A stretch of 64,000 bases of DNA from Kineobactrum sediminis. Its GTDB lineage: Bacteria; Pseudomonadota; Gammaproteobacteria; Pseudomonadales; Halieaceae. The notes beneath the pieces were generated by a model. The model searched no databases, was not told the origin of the DNA, and saw only the letters and a list, made by a program, of their open reading frames with translations. Shown here one piece after another: positions 35,902 to 43,987 of this stretch (position 1 is its first letter; each line of letters begins with the position of its first letter). The DNA lies in the NCBI RefSeq assembly GCF_002868715.1, contig NZ_PKLZ01000001.1:186001-250000 (forward strand), read 5' to 3'. A program made the position numbers and the translations under genes.

Positions 35902-36621
35902 ATGAAAGCTTCAGCCACGCATTTGCGCCGGGCCGCCATTGCCGTCAGTAGTGTGCTGGCTATTACGCTGCTCGTGACGAGTAGCGTTGCCGGTGACTTG
36001 CCTGGCGCACTGCTGGCGGCGGCCATGATACCGCTGTTGATAGCGGCCGATTGGTGGCGACCTGACCAGGTGTGGGGTACCCCAAACGATCTCGATACCG
36101 TCGCTGTCATCGACAGCGTGAAAGCCTTTAACGAATTTGGTGTGCTGCTCAACAGTGAATTGATGCATGTAGAAGAAGAAATCGAGCGCACCAGGAGCAT
36201 GATCCAGCACGCGGCATCTGACCTGTCGACCCACTTTCACCAGCTCCATGACCTGTCGGCCGATCTGGCCCATACGGTGCAGGAAACACTGGGACCAAAT
36301 CCCGATGGCGTGGACACAAAAGATGCGCAAGTGGCTATTGAACGAGTGCTGGAAACTGTCGCAAAAAACCAGCCGCAGCTGGAGCATGCAGTCGCTGCCT
36401 CGGTAAGATCCCTGCAGTTTGAGGACCTCTCGCTACAGGCACTAAGTGAAGCCCAGCGCAGTCTTGCTTACCTGCGCCAGGTCGCGGGCATTTTGCAGCA
36501 GATCCATGACACTGGTGAGTTGGCGGCCAGTATTCATCAGCAGCACGAGATCTGGGTCCGGGCGCGGCGCAAACCGGTCTCACAAAAAAACCTGGACGAG
36601 GGCCTCGCCGAGCTGTTCTGA
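35902..36621 (+). CDS. Membrane-anchored protein with CheZ-like motif (uncharacterised)
   Basis: I do not recognise this 239-residue protein by overall similarity. Two hydrophobic helices lie at about 9-28 and 34-50, followed by a long helical cytoplasmic region. Residues 170-180 read SLQFEDLSLQA. The D175-x3-Q179 pair and its setting match the catalytic Asp-x3-Gln of CheZ, and this genome's own CheZ reads NFQDLSGQE. The last nine residues, LDEGLAELF, resemble the CheY-binding tail of CheZ (DELLSSLGF in this genome). It may be a membrane-fixed phosphatase for one of the CheY proteins. An ATG at 35872 inside cheB is an alternative start. It is the last gene of the operon. Confidence 0.7.
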   Translation: MKASATHLRRAAIAVSSVLAITLLVTSSVAGDLPGALLAAAMIPLLIAADWWRPDQVWGTPNDLDTVAVIDSVKAFNEFGVLLNSELMHVEEEIERTRSMIQHAASDLSTHFHQLHDLSADLAHTVQETLGPNPDGVDTKDAQVAIERVLETVAKNQPQLEHAVAASVRSLQFEDLSLQALSEAQRSLAYLRQVAGILQQIHDTGELAASIHQQHEIWVRARRKPVSQKNLDEGLAELF

Positions 36622-36624
36622 AGA

Positions 36625-37155
36625 TCAGGCGGCGGCAACCTGGTCCTCTGCCGCCTGTCCCATGCCCGCCATCATCCTGGCATCGACCAGAATCATCATG
36701 CCCGCTTCAGTTTCGATAACACCCTCGACTTCAAAGGCTTTATCACCCGGCAGGTTTTCAAACTTGCTGCTATCCAGGACTTGCACCTCAAGCACTTCAT
36801 CCACGACCAGGCCTACATGCTCACCACTGATATCGAGAATGATAATCCAGTCGATATTATCAGTTTCCCCACGCACGGGCAGCTTCATCCGCCGCCTGGC
36901 GTCAACCACTGTTACAATACTGCCACGGACGTTGATTACCCCCAGTACAAATTCCGGCGCTCCTGACACAGGTGTTATATCACCAGCGCAAAGTATCTCC
37001 TGCACCTGCAGTAAACTTACCCCATAGTGCTGGCGATCAACCGTGAATCGCAACCACTCATTGCAATTGTCCAGGCTACCGTGGCTAATGGCGACCAATG
37101 TGTCATCATCGTTGAAGTCCACCCGGGTGTCATCATTCTGTTCTTCTGCGTTCAC
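36625..37155 (-). CDS. cheW: CheW coupling protein (flagellar cluster)
   Basis: This 176-residue CheW has WLRFTVDRQHYGVSLLQVQEIL, VLGVINVRGSIVTVVDARRRM and VGLVVDEVLEVQ. An acidic 30-residue N-terminal extension precedes the domain. It is the last gene of the cheYZA-motCD-parC-parP-cheW series, the same position as Pseudomonas PA1464. It couples receptors to the CheA at 40154-42052. Its stop lies 3 bases from the stop of the convergent CheZ-like gene. Confidence 0.95.
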   Translation of the reverse strand: MNAEEQNDDTRVDFNDDDTLVAISHGSLDNCNEWLRFTVDRQHYGVSLLQVQEILCAGDITPVSGAPEFVLGVINVRGSIVTVVDARRRMKLPVRGETDNIDWIIILDISGEHVGLVVDEVLEVQVLDSSKFENLPGDKAFEVEGVIETEAGMMILVDARMMAGMGQAAEDQVAAA

Positions 37156-37187
37156 TCACTATCTCCTTGCCAGAGGTTCTTCAGTTT

Positions 37188-37751
37188 TTAACAGGGTGCT
37201 GCACTCACAGGCAGCTGTACCAGCCTACGCAGGCCGTCGAGATCCAACAGTACACAGCGTTTACTTGCCAGCGTACCCGCCAGCCACGCCCTGCGGCCGG
37301 TAGGACCACGCCAGCTCACCGCCTGTATATCAATAGCGACCTCCTCACCGGTCTCTTCAATGGCGATTGCCCACTCGCCCTCATCCAGCAAGAGCATGCG
37401 CTGTGCGCGCTCGGCCAATGGCACATTGTACGGCGCCAGGTCTGCGGGTAGCATCAGGCGTGCCGTATCAATCACCGTTACCGTCCGCCCTGCGACTGTT
37501 GCGCTGCAGTACCAGGTGGCATCGCGAGCGCCTTCCAGTACCTGTGGCAGAGCAACTTCTGAATCCACCCGGTCCCCCGCAACAGCCACATGCAGTCCCA
37601 GCACTTCAAACAGGTAATAACCATTAGCTTGATCGGGCGCGGTCTGGCTGCTCCCGGCAATGGGTTCCTCGGGCAATTCCTGCAGCAGCTCGCTCATGTA
37701 ACTGTCGATAGCCTGCTCTGCTGCGGTGGGATTCTGCCTTGCCCCCGTCAT
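37188..37751 (-). CDS. parP: CheW-domain protein, ParP-like
   Basis: This 187-residue protein has a 40-residue N-terminal arm (AIDSYMSELLQELPEEP) and a divergent CheW domain (YYLFEVLGLHVAVAG, VAGRTVTVIDTARLML). In Vibrio and Pseudomonas the gene at this position is ParP, which links ParC to CheA and stabilises polar arrays. Its start overlaps the parC stop by 4 bases. The call rests on the CheW fold plus synteny between parC and cheW. Confidence 0.82.
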   Translation of the reverse strand: MTGARQNPTAAEQAIDSYMSELLQELPEEPIAGSSQTAPDQANGYYLFEVLGLHVAVAGDRVDSEVALPQVLEGARDATWYCSATVAGRTVTVIDTARLMLPADLAPYNVPLAERAQRMLLLDEGEWAIAIEETGEEVAIDIQAVSWRGPTGRRAWLAGTLASKRCVLLDLDGLRRLVQLPVSAAPC

Positions 37752-38545
37752 GCTACCGCCTCTTTCCCAGAGGACCGATCGCTGTCTGAGTCCAGTAGTT
37801 CCGCCAACAGCTCCAGAAAGGCCTTGGCACCCCGGCTAGCGGGTGCCACCTGGCACAAGGGCAGACCCAGTTCACTGGCCTCGCGAAACCGGGTATCAAC
37901 CGGAATGACCCCGGACCAAAGCGATGGGCCCTCATAGCGCTCTCGCAGTTCCCGCAGGGCGTGAGTCGAAGCACGGGTGCGACGATCAAACATGGTCGGC
38001 ACAATGAGGTATTCAAGTGGGCTGGGACGAGAACGATTAACCATTTCCAGGGTGCGCAACATACGTTCAAGCCCCTTCAGTGCCAGGTGCTCGGTCTGGG
38101 TTGGCACAATCACACGGTTCGCTGCCGCCAGGGCATTTATCATCAGAATGCCGAGTGTGGGGGGGCAATCCAGCAATACGTGATCGTACAGTCCCTCCAG
38201 TGACGCCAGAGCCTGTCGCAAGATCAGGCCCTGTCCCTGGCGACTTCCCAGCTGCCGATCCAGGGTCGCAAGTGCCGGTACCGCAGGCAGTACATCAAGC
38301 CCCTCAGTGGATTGTGTCCTTGCTACAATATCAATCGCTGCCGCTTTTTTGTCCGCGAACAGGTTATAAACGCTGTGCTCGGCCGCCTCGGCATCCAGGC
38401 CGAAATAAGAGGTCAGGGAGGCCTGGGGGTCCAGGTCCACCACCAACACCTTTTCCCCGCGCTCAAGCAAACCGCCGGCCAGGGTGACAACGGTTGTGGT
38501 TTTACCAACGCCGCCTTTTTGATTCGCGATAGTCCAGATTTTCAT
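37748..38545 (-). CDS. parC: ParA-family ATPase for chemotaxis array positioning (ParC-like)
   Basis: This 265-residue ParA-type ATPase has the deviant Walker A KGGVGKTTT at residues 10-18, VDLDPQASLTSYFG and LLDCPPTLGILM. Within the flagellar cluster between motD and the CheW-like gene, this is the ParC position, which places chemotaxis arrays at cell poles in Vibrio and Pseudomonas. ATGA overlaps couple it to both neighbours. A chromosome-partition role is unlikely because no parB follows. Confidence 0.88.
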   Translation of the reverse strand: MKIWTIANQKGGVGKTTTVVTLAGGLLERGEKVLVVDLDPQASLTSYFGLDAEAAEHSVYNLFADKKAAAIDIVARTQSTEGLDVLPAVPALATLDRQLGSRQGQGLILRQALASLEGLYDHVLLDCPPTLGILMINALAAANRVIVPTQTEHLALKGLERMLRTLEMVNRSRPSPLEYLIVPTMFDRRTRASTHALRELRERYEGPSLWSGVIPVDTRFREASELGLPLCQVAPASRGAKAFLELLAELLDSDSDRSSGKEAVA

Positions 38546-39384
38546 GATGCAGTCTCGGTTAATGCGTCGCCTGCCATATCTTCAACGAATTCAGCGGGCA
38601 TCCGATCACTTGCCAATATGATGATTGTGACCCGACGGTTTCGATTGCGGCCCTCGGTAGAGATATTGTCGGCCACCGGGCTGAATTCTCCCAGGCCGAT
38701 CGCAGCCATTCGCACGGGAGCAACCCCCCGCTCCTGGAAAAGCCGTACAACACTGCTGGCCCGCGCCGCCGACAATTCCCAGTTTGAAGGAAAGCGCACC
38801 GTGCTTATCGGTACGTCATCGGTATGGCCTTCAATACGCACCCGATTGGGCAGCGGCTGTAAAATCTCAGCCAGACGTTCCAATGTCGGCGTAGCGGCAC
38901 TTGCCACCTGGGCTATACCTACCGGGAACAGCAAGTCCGTATTGATTTCAACTTCTACCCACAGCGGCGTCTGGCGAACACGCACCTGGTCCAGTTCTAT
39001 CAACTCAGCAAGGGCCTTGCGGATATCATCCGCCATAATTTCCATGCGGGCTTCACCTCCGCCCGAATCAGCGGGCGCGTCGGGTAGCGGAGGCAATGAA
39101 AACGAACTCCGGCTTACGGTACCCGGGGGTATTGCTCCCAGCTGCGCCTGGTCGGCGCTCCCCGCCGGGCGCTTGTCCCCTATCTGTATTGGCTGCGTTG
39201 ACCTGGGGCTGCCCTTGAACGCCGCCACCATTGAATCCGACAACACCCGATATTTACCTTCATTCACCGAAGAGATTGAATACATAACTACAAAAAAAGC
39301 CAACAGCAGGGTGACCAGATCGCCATAGGGAATGGCCCAGGCTTCGTGGTTGGCGTGTTCTTCATGGCGTTTCTTCCGAGCCAT
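38542..39384 (-). CDS. motD: Flagellar motor stator protein MotD (MotB family)
   Basis: This 280-residue MotB-like protein has a short basic N-terminus, one membrane helix with the proton-channel aspartate in PYGDLVTLLLAFFVVMYS, the plug/linker region, and a C-terminal OmpA-like peptidoglycan-binding domain (RIEGHTDDVPI, NWELSAARASSVV, GEFSPVADN). It forms the second stator ring with MotC. It overlaps parC by 4 bases and follows motC by 18. Confidence 0.95.
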   Translation of the reverse strand: MARKKRHEEHANHEAWAIPYGDLVTLLLAFFVVMYSISSVNEGKYRVLSDSMVAAFKGSPRSTQPIQIGDKRPAGSADQAQLGAIPPGTVSRSSFSLPPLPDAPADSGGGEARMEIMADDIRKALAELIELDQVRVRQTPLWVEVEINTDLLFPVGIAQVASAATPTLERLAEILQPLPNRVRIEGHTDDVPISTVRFPSNWELSAARASSVVRLFQERGVAPVRMAAIGLGEFSPVADNISTEGRNRNRRVTIIILASDRMPAEFVEDMAGDALTETAS

Positions 39385-39402
39385 TAATCACTGCCTGCGC
39401 GC

Positions 39403-40143
39403 TTATTCAAGGTAGCCCTTGAGTTTGGTCTCGATATTTCTCGGGTTTTCACCCTGCGCAATTGAAACAACTCCCTCAACAATCATCTCCCGCGCTTTAG
39501 TCTGGCCGTGAATAATAGATTTGAGTTTGCCGGCCATTGGCAAGAAAAACAGGTTGGCGGAACCAATCCCATAAATGGTTGCAGTAAATGCGGCTGCAAT
39601 ACCCGAGCCCAGTTTTGACGGGTCAGCCAGGTTTTGCATTACCGCCATCAAACCCAGGACAGCGCCAACAATCCCCATGGTGGGGGCGTAAATCCCCATG
39701 GCCTCGAAGACCTTGGCCGCGGCAGCATCGAGTTCTTCCCGGGTACCAATTTCCACATCCATAATACTCTGGATCATTTCCGGCTCGCCGCCATCAACCA
39801 ACAGTTGCAGCAGCTTTTGTACAAAAGGATCGGTTTCCGCTTCAACGACTGCCTCCAGCCCCAGCAAACCTTCCTTTCTCGCCAGCTGGCTCCAGCTGAC
39901 AATCTTTTCGATCATTTCTTCGGTGTCGGTGCCCGGTGGCCTGATAATCCAGCCCACAACTTTCATGGAACGTTTCATGACAGGCATGGATGTCTGCAGC
40001 AGCACCGCCGCCAGGGTACCGCAGATGACGATAACGAACGCCGCACCCGACACCAGCGCCGCGAGACCGGAACCCTTGAGTATTGAACCCACCAGCAAGG
40101 ATACAAACGCGAGTATAATCCCGACCAGGCTGAGAATATCCAT
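39403..40143 (-). CDS. motC: Flagellar motor stator protein MotC (MotA family)
   Basis: This 246-residue MotA-family protein has four membrane helices: two near the N-terminus (about 3-20 and 28-50) and two later (MGIYAPTMGIVGAVLGLMAV and the AFTATIYGIGSANLFFLPMAG region). A large cytoplasmic loop between them holds the residues that face FliG. MotC/MotD drives rotation with H+ or Na+; the ion cannot be decided here. The gene follows cheA by about 10 bases without the intervening cheB seen in Pseudomonas. Confidence 0.95.
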   Translation of the reverse strand: MDILSLVGIILAFVSLLVGSILKGSGLAALVSGAAFVIVICGTLAAVLLQTSMPVMKRSMKVVGWIIRPPGTDTEEMIEKIVSWSQLARKEGLLGLEAVVEAETDPFVQKLLQLLVDGGEPEMIQSIMDVEIGTREELDAAAAKVFEAMGIYAPTMGIVGAVLGLMAVMQNLADPSKLGSGIAAAFTATIYGIGSANLFFLPMAGKLKSIIHGQTKAREMIVEGVVSIAQGENPRNIETKLKGYLE

Positions 40144-40153
40144 CAGGTCCCCT

Positions 40154-42052
40154 TCAGGCCGCCTGGCTGACCCGCTTCATGAGACCATTGACGTCAAAAA
40201 TGAGTGCTATATGACCGTCGCCGGTAATCGTCGCACCGGCGAAGCCGGGCACATCGTGCAACATCGCGCCCAACGGTTTAATAACCACTTCTTCCTGGCC
40301 GAGAACATCGTCGGTCACAAAGCCGACCATACCGCTGCCCACCTGTAGCACCACAACATACGCAATACCTGCAAAGTCCTCGGAGTCAGCAGAGGCCAGG
40401 CAGGTCCGAAGAAAAACCAGCGGCAGCGGCTTGCCTCGCACCATGATCACCTCACGTCCTGCGACATGATGTACGTTGTCGGCATTGAGCGAAAATACCT
40501 CAAGCACCTGCGACAAGGGGAACGCAAAGGTACGCTGACGCAGGCGAACCATCAAAGTGGGCATTATGGCCAGGGTCAGCGGGACACGCACCTTGACGAG
40601 GGTGCCTTTACCCAGCTCCGAGTCTATTTCAACGTTTCCGTTAAGCTCGGCGATGCGGGTTTTCACCACGTCCATGCCGACACCCCGGCCCGACATATCA
40701 GAGACTACATCACGGGTTGAAAACCCGGGCAGGAAAACGAGATCGTAACACTCGTGCCGGCTTAGCTTGCTCGCCACGTCAGCATTGAGGAGACCTTTCT
40801 TGACCGCCTTGTCGCGCAAGACATCAGCGTCGATCCCCGCGCCATCGTCGCGGATTATTATGACAATATGATTGCCTTCCTGCTGGGCTGACAGCTCAAC
40901 CTTGCCGCTACGGGGTTTGCCATTGGCCTGCCGCACATCCGGAGCCTCAATGCCGTGGTCCATGGCGTTGCGCACCAAATGCACCAGGGGATCGGATAGC
41001 GCCTGTACGAGGTTTTTATCGAGGTCCGTATCTTCACCGGATATGCTGAGCTCAATTTCCTTGTTGAGCGTGCGCGCGACATCCCGCGCCAGCCTTGGAA
41101 AACGTGAAAAAACCTTCCCTATCGGCTGCATACGGGTTTGCATTACCCCATTTTGCAGATCGGCCGTCACCAGATCGAGATTGGCGACCGTTTTTTTCAG
41201 CTCTTCATTGTCCAGGTCGGCGCCGAGATTGGTCAGCCGATTTCGTACCAGCACCAGCTCGCCGACCAGATTCATAACGCTATCGAGACGAGAAACACTC
41301 ACCCTGATGGTAGACTCCGGTGTTGCGGCCGGAGTGGATTCACGGGCTGCCGCCTCCTGTTTAGGGGTAACGGCTACCGACTCCTGGTCAACGACGGCTT
41401 CAATCCCGGCAAAATCGGTTTCCGTTCCCGTCTTAACCGGGGCTGGCTGTTCCATATCCTGTAGCTGGTCCAGTAAAGCCTCAAACTCGTCATCCGTTAT
41501 GGCGCCGGCCGGATCAGGAGCGCTCGTTTTTTTGACAGATTGTTCCGACTCGACAAAAATCTCGGCGCGCACGGAATCAATAATCGCGTCGAATTCAAGA
41601 TCGGCGATATCATCGCCTGGTGCGTCGGCAATCGCCGCAGATGGTACCCTGGCAGGAGATTCGGCCGAGTGCACAAAATCCAGTAAGCGGTCCAGCAGTC
41701 CCGGCGGGGCCGGTTCGGGCACCTGTCCGCTGGAAACAACCCCAAGAATGTCGACAACAATATCCACTACCTGGAGAACGGTATCCATGATCTCGTTGTT
41801 GAGCACCAGCTTGCCATTGCGCAGGGAATCAAAGACTTCTTCCGCACCGTGGCAAACCAACACCAGGGGTTCTACATTGAGAAAACCCGCCCCGCCTTTT
41901 ATGGTGTGGAAACCACGAAAAACACTATTGAGCAGATGGTGGTCGTCCGGTTGGCGTTCGAGCTGCACCAGCTCGGAACCGAGCTTCTCAACGATTTCAT
42001 TCGCCTCTACAAGAAAATCCTCGCGAATACTGTCATCCAACTCAAAGTCCAT
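40154..42052 (-). CDS. cheA: Chemotaxis histidine kinase CheA
   Basis: This 632-residue CheA has the P1 phosphotransfer domain with H49 in GFHTIKGGAGF, a linker, the dimerisation domain from SRLDSVMNLVGELV (about 260), an ATPase domain with LVRNAMDHGIE and RDDGAGID, and a CheW-like P5 domain ending the protein. It is shorter than many homologues because there is no folded P2 domain. Instead the linker carries two acidic peptides, DLEFDAII (151-158) and DDEFEALLDQLQ (187-198), which probably bind CheY/CheB. It is the only CheA in the window and should serve both chemotaxis operons. Confidence 0.96.
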   Translation of the reverse strand: MDFELDDSIREDFLVEANEIVEKLGSELVQLERQPDDHHLLNSVFRGFHTIKGGAGFLNVEPLVLVCHGAEEVFDSLRNGKLVLNNEIMDTVLQVVDIVVDILGVVSSGQVPEPAPPGLLDRLLDFVHSAESPARVPSAAIADAPGDDIADLEFDAIIDSVRAEIFVESEQSVKKTSAPDPAGAITDDEFEALLDQLQDMEQPAPVKTGTETDFAGIEAVVDQESVAVTPKQEAAARESTPAATPESTIRVSVSRLDSVMNLVGELVLVRNRLTNLGADLDNEELKKTVANLDLVTADLQNGVMQTRMQPIGKVFSRFPRLARDVARTLNKEIELSISGEDTDLDKNLVQALSDPLVHLVRNAMDHGIEAPDVRQANGKPRSGKVELSAQQEGNHIVIIIRDDGAGIDADVLRDKAVKKGLLNADVASKLSRHECYDLVFLPGFSTRDVVSDMSGRGVGMDVVKTRIAELNGNVEIDSELGKGTLVKVRVPLTLAIMPTLMVRLRQRTFAFPLSQVLEVFSLNADNVHHVAGREVIMVRGKPLPLVFLRTCLASADSEDFAGIAYVVVLQVGSGMVGFVTDDVLGQEEVVIKPLGAMLHDVPGFAGATITGDGHIALIFDVNGLMKRVSQAA

Positions 42053-42063
42053 AGTGATCTCCG

Positions 42064-42816
42064 TCAGAAGCCGAGACTGGATAACAGCTCATCGGCTTCA
42101 TCCTGGCTGGTAACACGGTGCTCACCATCGCTGGGTAGAGGTGCAGCAACGGCAGCTTTCCGGTCCATCGGCACACCGGCCCTGCCGGTCATGCGAATCA
42201 TGTTTATGAGTGTTTCTTCCACTTCATGTACCAGGTGAATAACCTTGCGAATCTCCTGTCCGGACAAATCCTGAAAATTCTGGGAAATCAGCACGTCGGA
42301 TAACCCCGTCTTTATTGCAGCGGCGTGAGCTCCGGTTTCTTCAATAAATTCGGATACTTCCCCCACCATGGCCCGAAAGTCATCGGCCGACTGGTCGCGG
42401 CGGAGAAATCGATTCCAGGATTCGTCCAGAACAGTCGCGCGCGTGATCAACGCATCGGCCTGCGGCATCATCTCTTCAACGGCATCCATTGTCTTATGGG
42501 CCGACTGTTCGGTAAGTGCAATGACCTGGTCAAGACGTTGCCTTGCATCCGGAAACTCTTCACTGGCAAGATCCGCTACCCGGGAGTCCAGCTGGAAGTT
42601 GGTCAGTGCTTCATGAAGCTGGCGGGTCAGATGGCCCACGTCCTGGAACAGCGACTTTTCGCGCATCGCTGTCAGGTCATCCAGCAAGGTGAAGAACGCG
42701 GTTTCATCATCCGCGTGCGCAGCGTCCATCAGCGGTTCGATAATTGCCAGGTAGTCCCCGGGAGATCGATGAACGGCCTTGTCGGGCGTGGCTTTATCGC
42801 CATGTTCCATAGTCAT
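42064..42816 (-). CDS. cheZ: CheY-P phosphatase CheZ
   Basis: This 250-residue helical protein has the catalytic Asp-Gln pair D183 and Q187 in [10 protein letters not shown] and a C-terminal CheY-P-binding peptide DELLSSLGF, both as in enteric CheZ. It removes phosphate from CheY to reset the motor signal. It overlaps cheY by 4 bases (ATGA) and precedes cheA by 11. Confidence 0.96.
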   Translation of the reverse strand: MTMEHGDKATPDKAVHRSPGDYLAIIEPLMDAAHADDETAFFTLLDDLTAMREKSLFQDVGHLTRQLHEALTNFQLDSRVADLASEEFPDARQRLDQVIALTEQSAHKTMDAVEEMMPQADALITRATVLDESWNRFLRRDQSADDFRAMVGEVSEFIEETGAHAAAIKTGLSDVLISQNFQDLSGQEIRKVIHLVHEVEETLINMIRMTGRAGVPMDRKAAVAAPLPSDGEHRVTSQDEADELLSSLGF

Positions 42817-43205
42817 GATTGAGACTCGATTCGTTCAAAAATACGCTCGATTTTTTCTTTCAGTGACTGCGCTGTGAACGGCTTGACGACATAACCGTTA
42901 ACACCGGATTGCGCCGCCTCTATAATCTGCTCGCGCTTTGCCTCTGCGGTGACCATCAGCACGGGAATGGATTTCAGCTTTTCGTCCGCGCGAATGGTCT
43001 TGAGCAGGTCAATGCCGGGAATGCCGGGCATGTTCCAGTCAGTGACCACAAAGTCGATGGGCGTCACACGCAATATATCAAGGGCAGACGAGCCGTCGTC
43101 CGCCTCCCTGATATTACTGAAGCCCAGCTCCCTGAGCTGATTCTTCACAATACGGCGCATCGTCGAAAAATCATCGACCACCAGAATCTGCATATCCTTG
43201 TTCAA
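42813..43205 (-). CDS. cheY: CheY chemotaxis response regulator (motor-binding)
   Basis: This 130-residue receiver is close to enteric Che[22 protein letters not shown], phosphoacceptor Asp in [10 protein letters not shown], Thr in MVTAEA and Lys in YVVKPFT. It starts at TTG after GAGGGGAAA; a later ATG at 43193 lacks room for a ribosome site. It should bind FliM (EIDALL peptide) to switch rotation. It lies 50 bases downstream of fliA, in a gap where I see no convincing promoter. Confidence 0.96.
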   Translation of the reverse strand: MNKDMQILVVDDFSTMRRIVKNQLRELGFSNIREADDGSSALDILRVTPIDFVVTDWNMPGIPGIDLLKTIRADEKLKSIPVLMVTAEAKREQIIEAAQSGVNGYVVKPFTAQSLKEKIERIFERIESQS

Positions 43206-43255
43206 TCGTTTCCCCTCAATAAAAGTCTTGGCATCGTGGCAGCTTTAACGCCCAT

Positions 43256-43987
43256 CTAATCAAGCATCCGGGCCCTGATACGAACCAGGGCCTGGCCGTG
43301 CAACTGGCACACCCGGGATTCGCTTACCCCCAGGACTTCACCGATTTCACGTAAATTCAATTCATCGTTGTAATACAAACTCATAATCATCCGTTCGCGC
43401 TCCGGCAGGGAGGCTATAGTCGTGGCCAGAGAGACCGCAATCGACTCTTCCTCCGCCTGCTGTTCCGGCGAGGCCACTGCGGCGCTGCCCTGCATTTCGC
43501 TATCCACAGACGCCAGCTCCTCGGTACTGAACATGCGACAGGACACTGCCTCGCGGGCGATCTCGTGGTAATCGTCAAGGCTGACCCCCATCTCGGCAGC
43601 CACATCGAGGTCAGTTGCCCTGCTGCCCGAGCGGGCCTCAACTATCCGGATGGCCCCTACCATACTGCGAACCTTGCGATGAACCGACCGCGGTACCCAG
43701 TCCATGCGCCGCAGTTCATCCAGCATGGCGCCACGAATACGGATGCCCGCGTAGGTCTCAAAATTTGCCCCGCGATCGCCCGTATATTTTTTTGCCGCTT
43801 CCATCAATCCCAGCATTCCCGCCTGAATCAGGTCGTTAACATCCACACTGTCCGGCAAACGTCCACCGAGGTGGTACGCGATGCGCCTGACCAGAAGCGC
43901 ATAGGTTTCAACGAGCTCGCCTACCGGCAGGTTCCGGACTGCCGCATATTCCGCGCTCAGCTGGGATGCTCTCCTTTCACCCGTCAA
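43256..43987 (-). CDS. fliA: Flagellar sigma factor sigma28
   Basis: This 243-residue sigma70-family factor has region 2 (YHLGGRLPDSVDVNDLIQAGMLGLMEA, GANFETYAGIRIRGAMLDELRRMDWVPRSV) and region 4 (LPERERMIMSLYYNDELNLREIGEVLGVSESRVCQLHGQAL) of the FliA type. It directs late flagellar and chemotaxis genes. The longest frame starts at TTG overlapping the flhG stop. A stronger ribosome site, AAAGGAGAG, lies further in and would point to a CTG nine codons later, so the exact start is uncertain. Confidence 0.95.
   Translation of the reverse strand: MTGERRASQLSAEYAAVRNLPVGELVETYALLVRRIAYHLGGRLPDSVDVNDLIQAGMLGLMEAAKKYTGDRGANFETYAGIRIRGAMLDELRRMDWVPRSVHRKVRSMVGAIRIVEARSGSRATDLDVAAEMGVSLDDYHEIAREAVSCRMFSTEELASVDSEMQGSAAVASPEQQAEEESIAVSLATTIASLPERERMIMSLYYNDELNLREIGEVLGVSESRVCQLHGQALVRIRARMLD

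Noticed and set aside
40872-42113. A 413-codon plus-strand open frame over cheA
   Set aside because: It is very rich in Ser, Thr and Arg with no motif, and the cheA frame on the other strand is intact, so this is a compositional shadow.
43206-43255. Possible sigma28 promoter ahead of the flagellar cheY
   Set aside because: A TTAAAG and a GCCAAGAC occur, but the spacing is 4 bases too short and the -10 match is poor.
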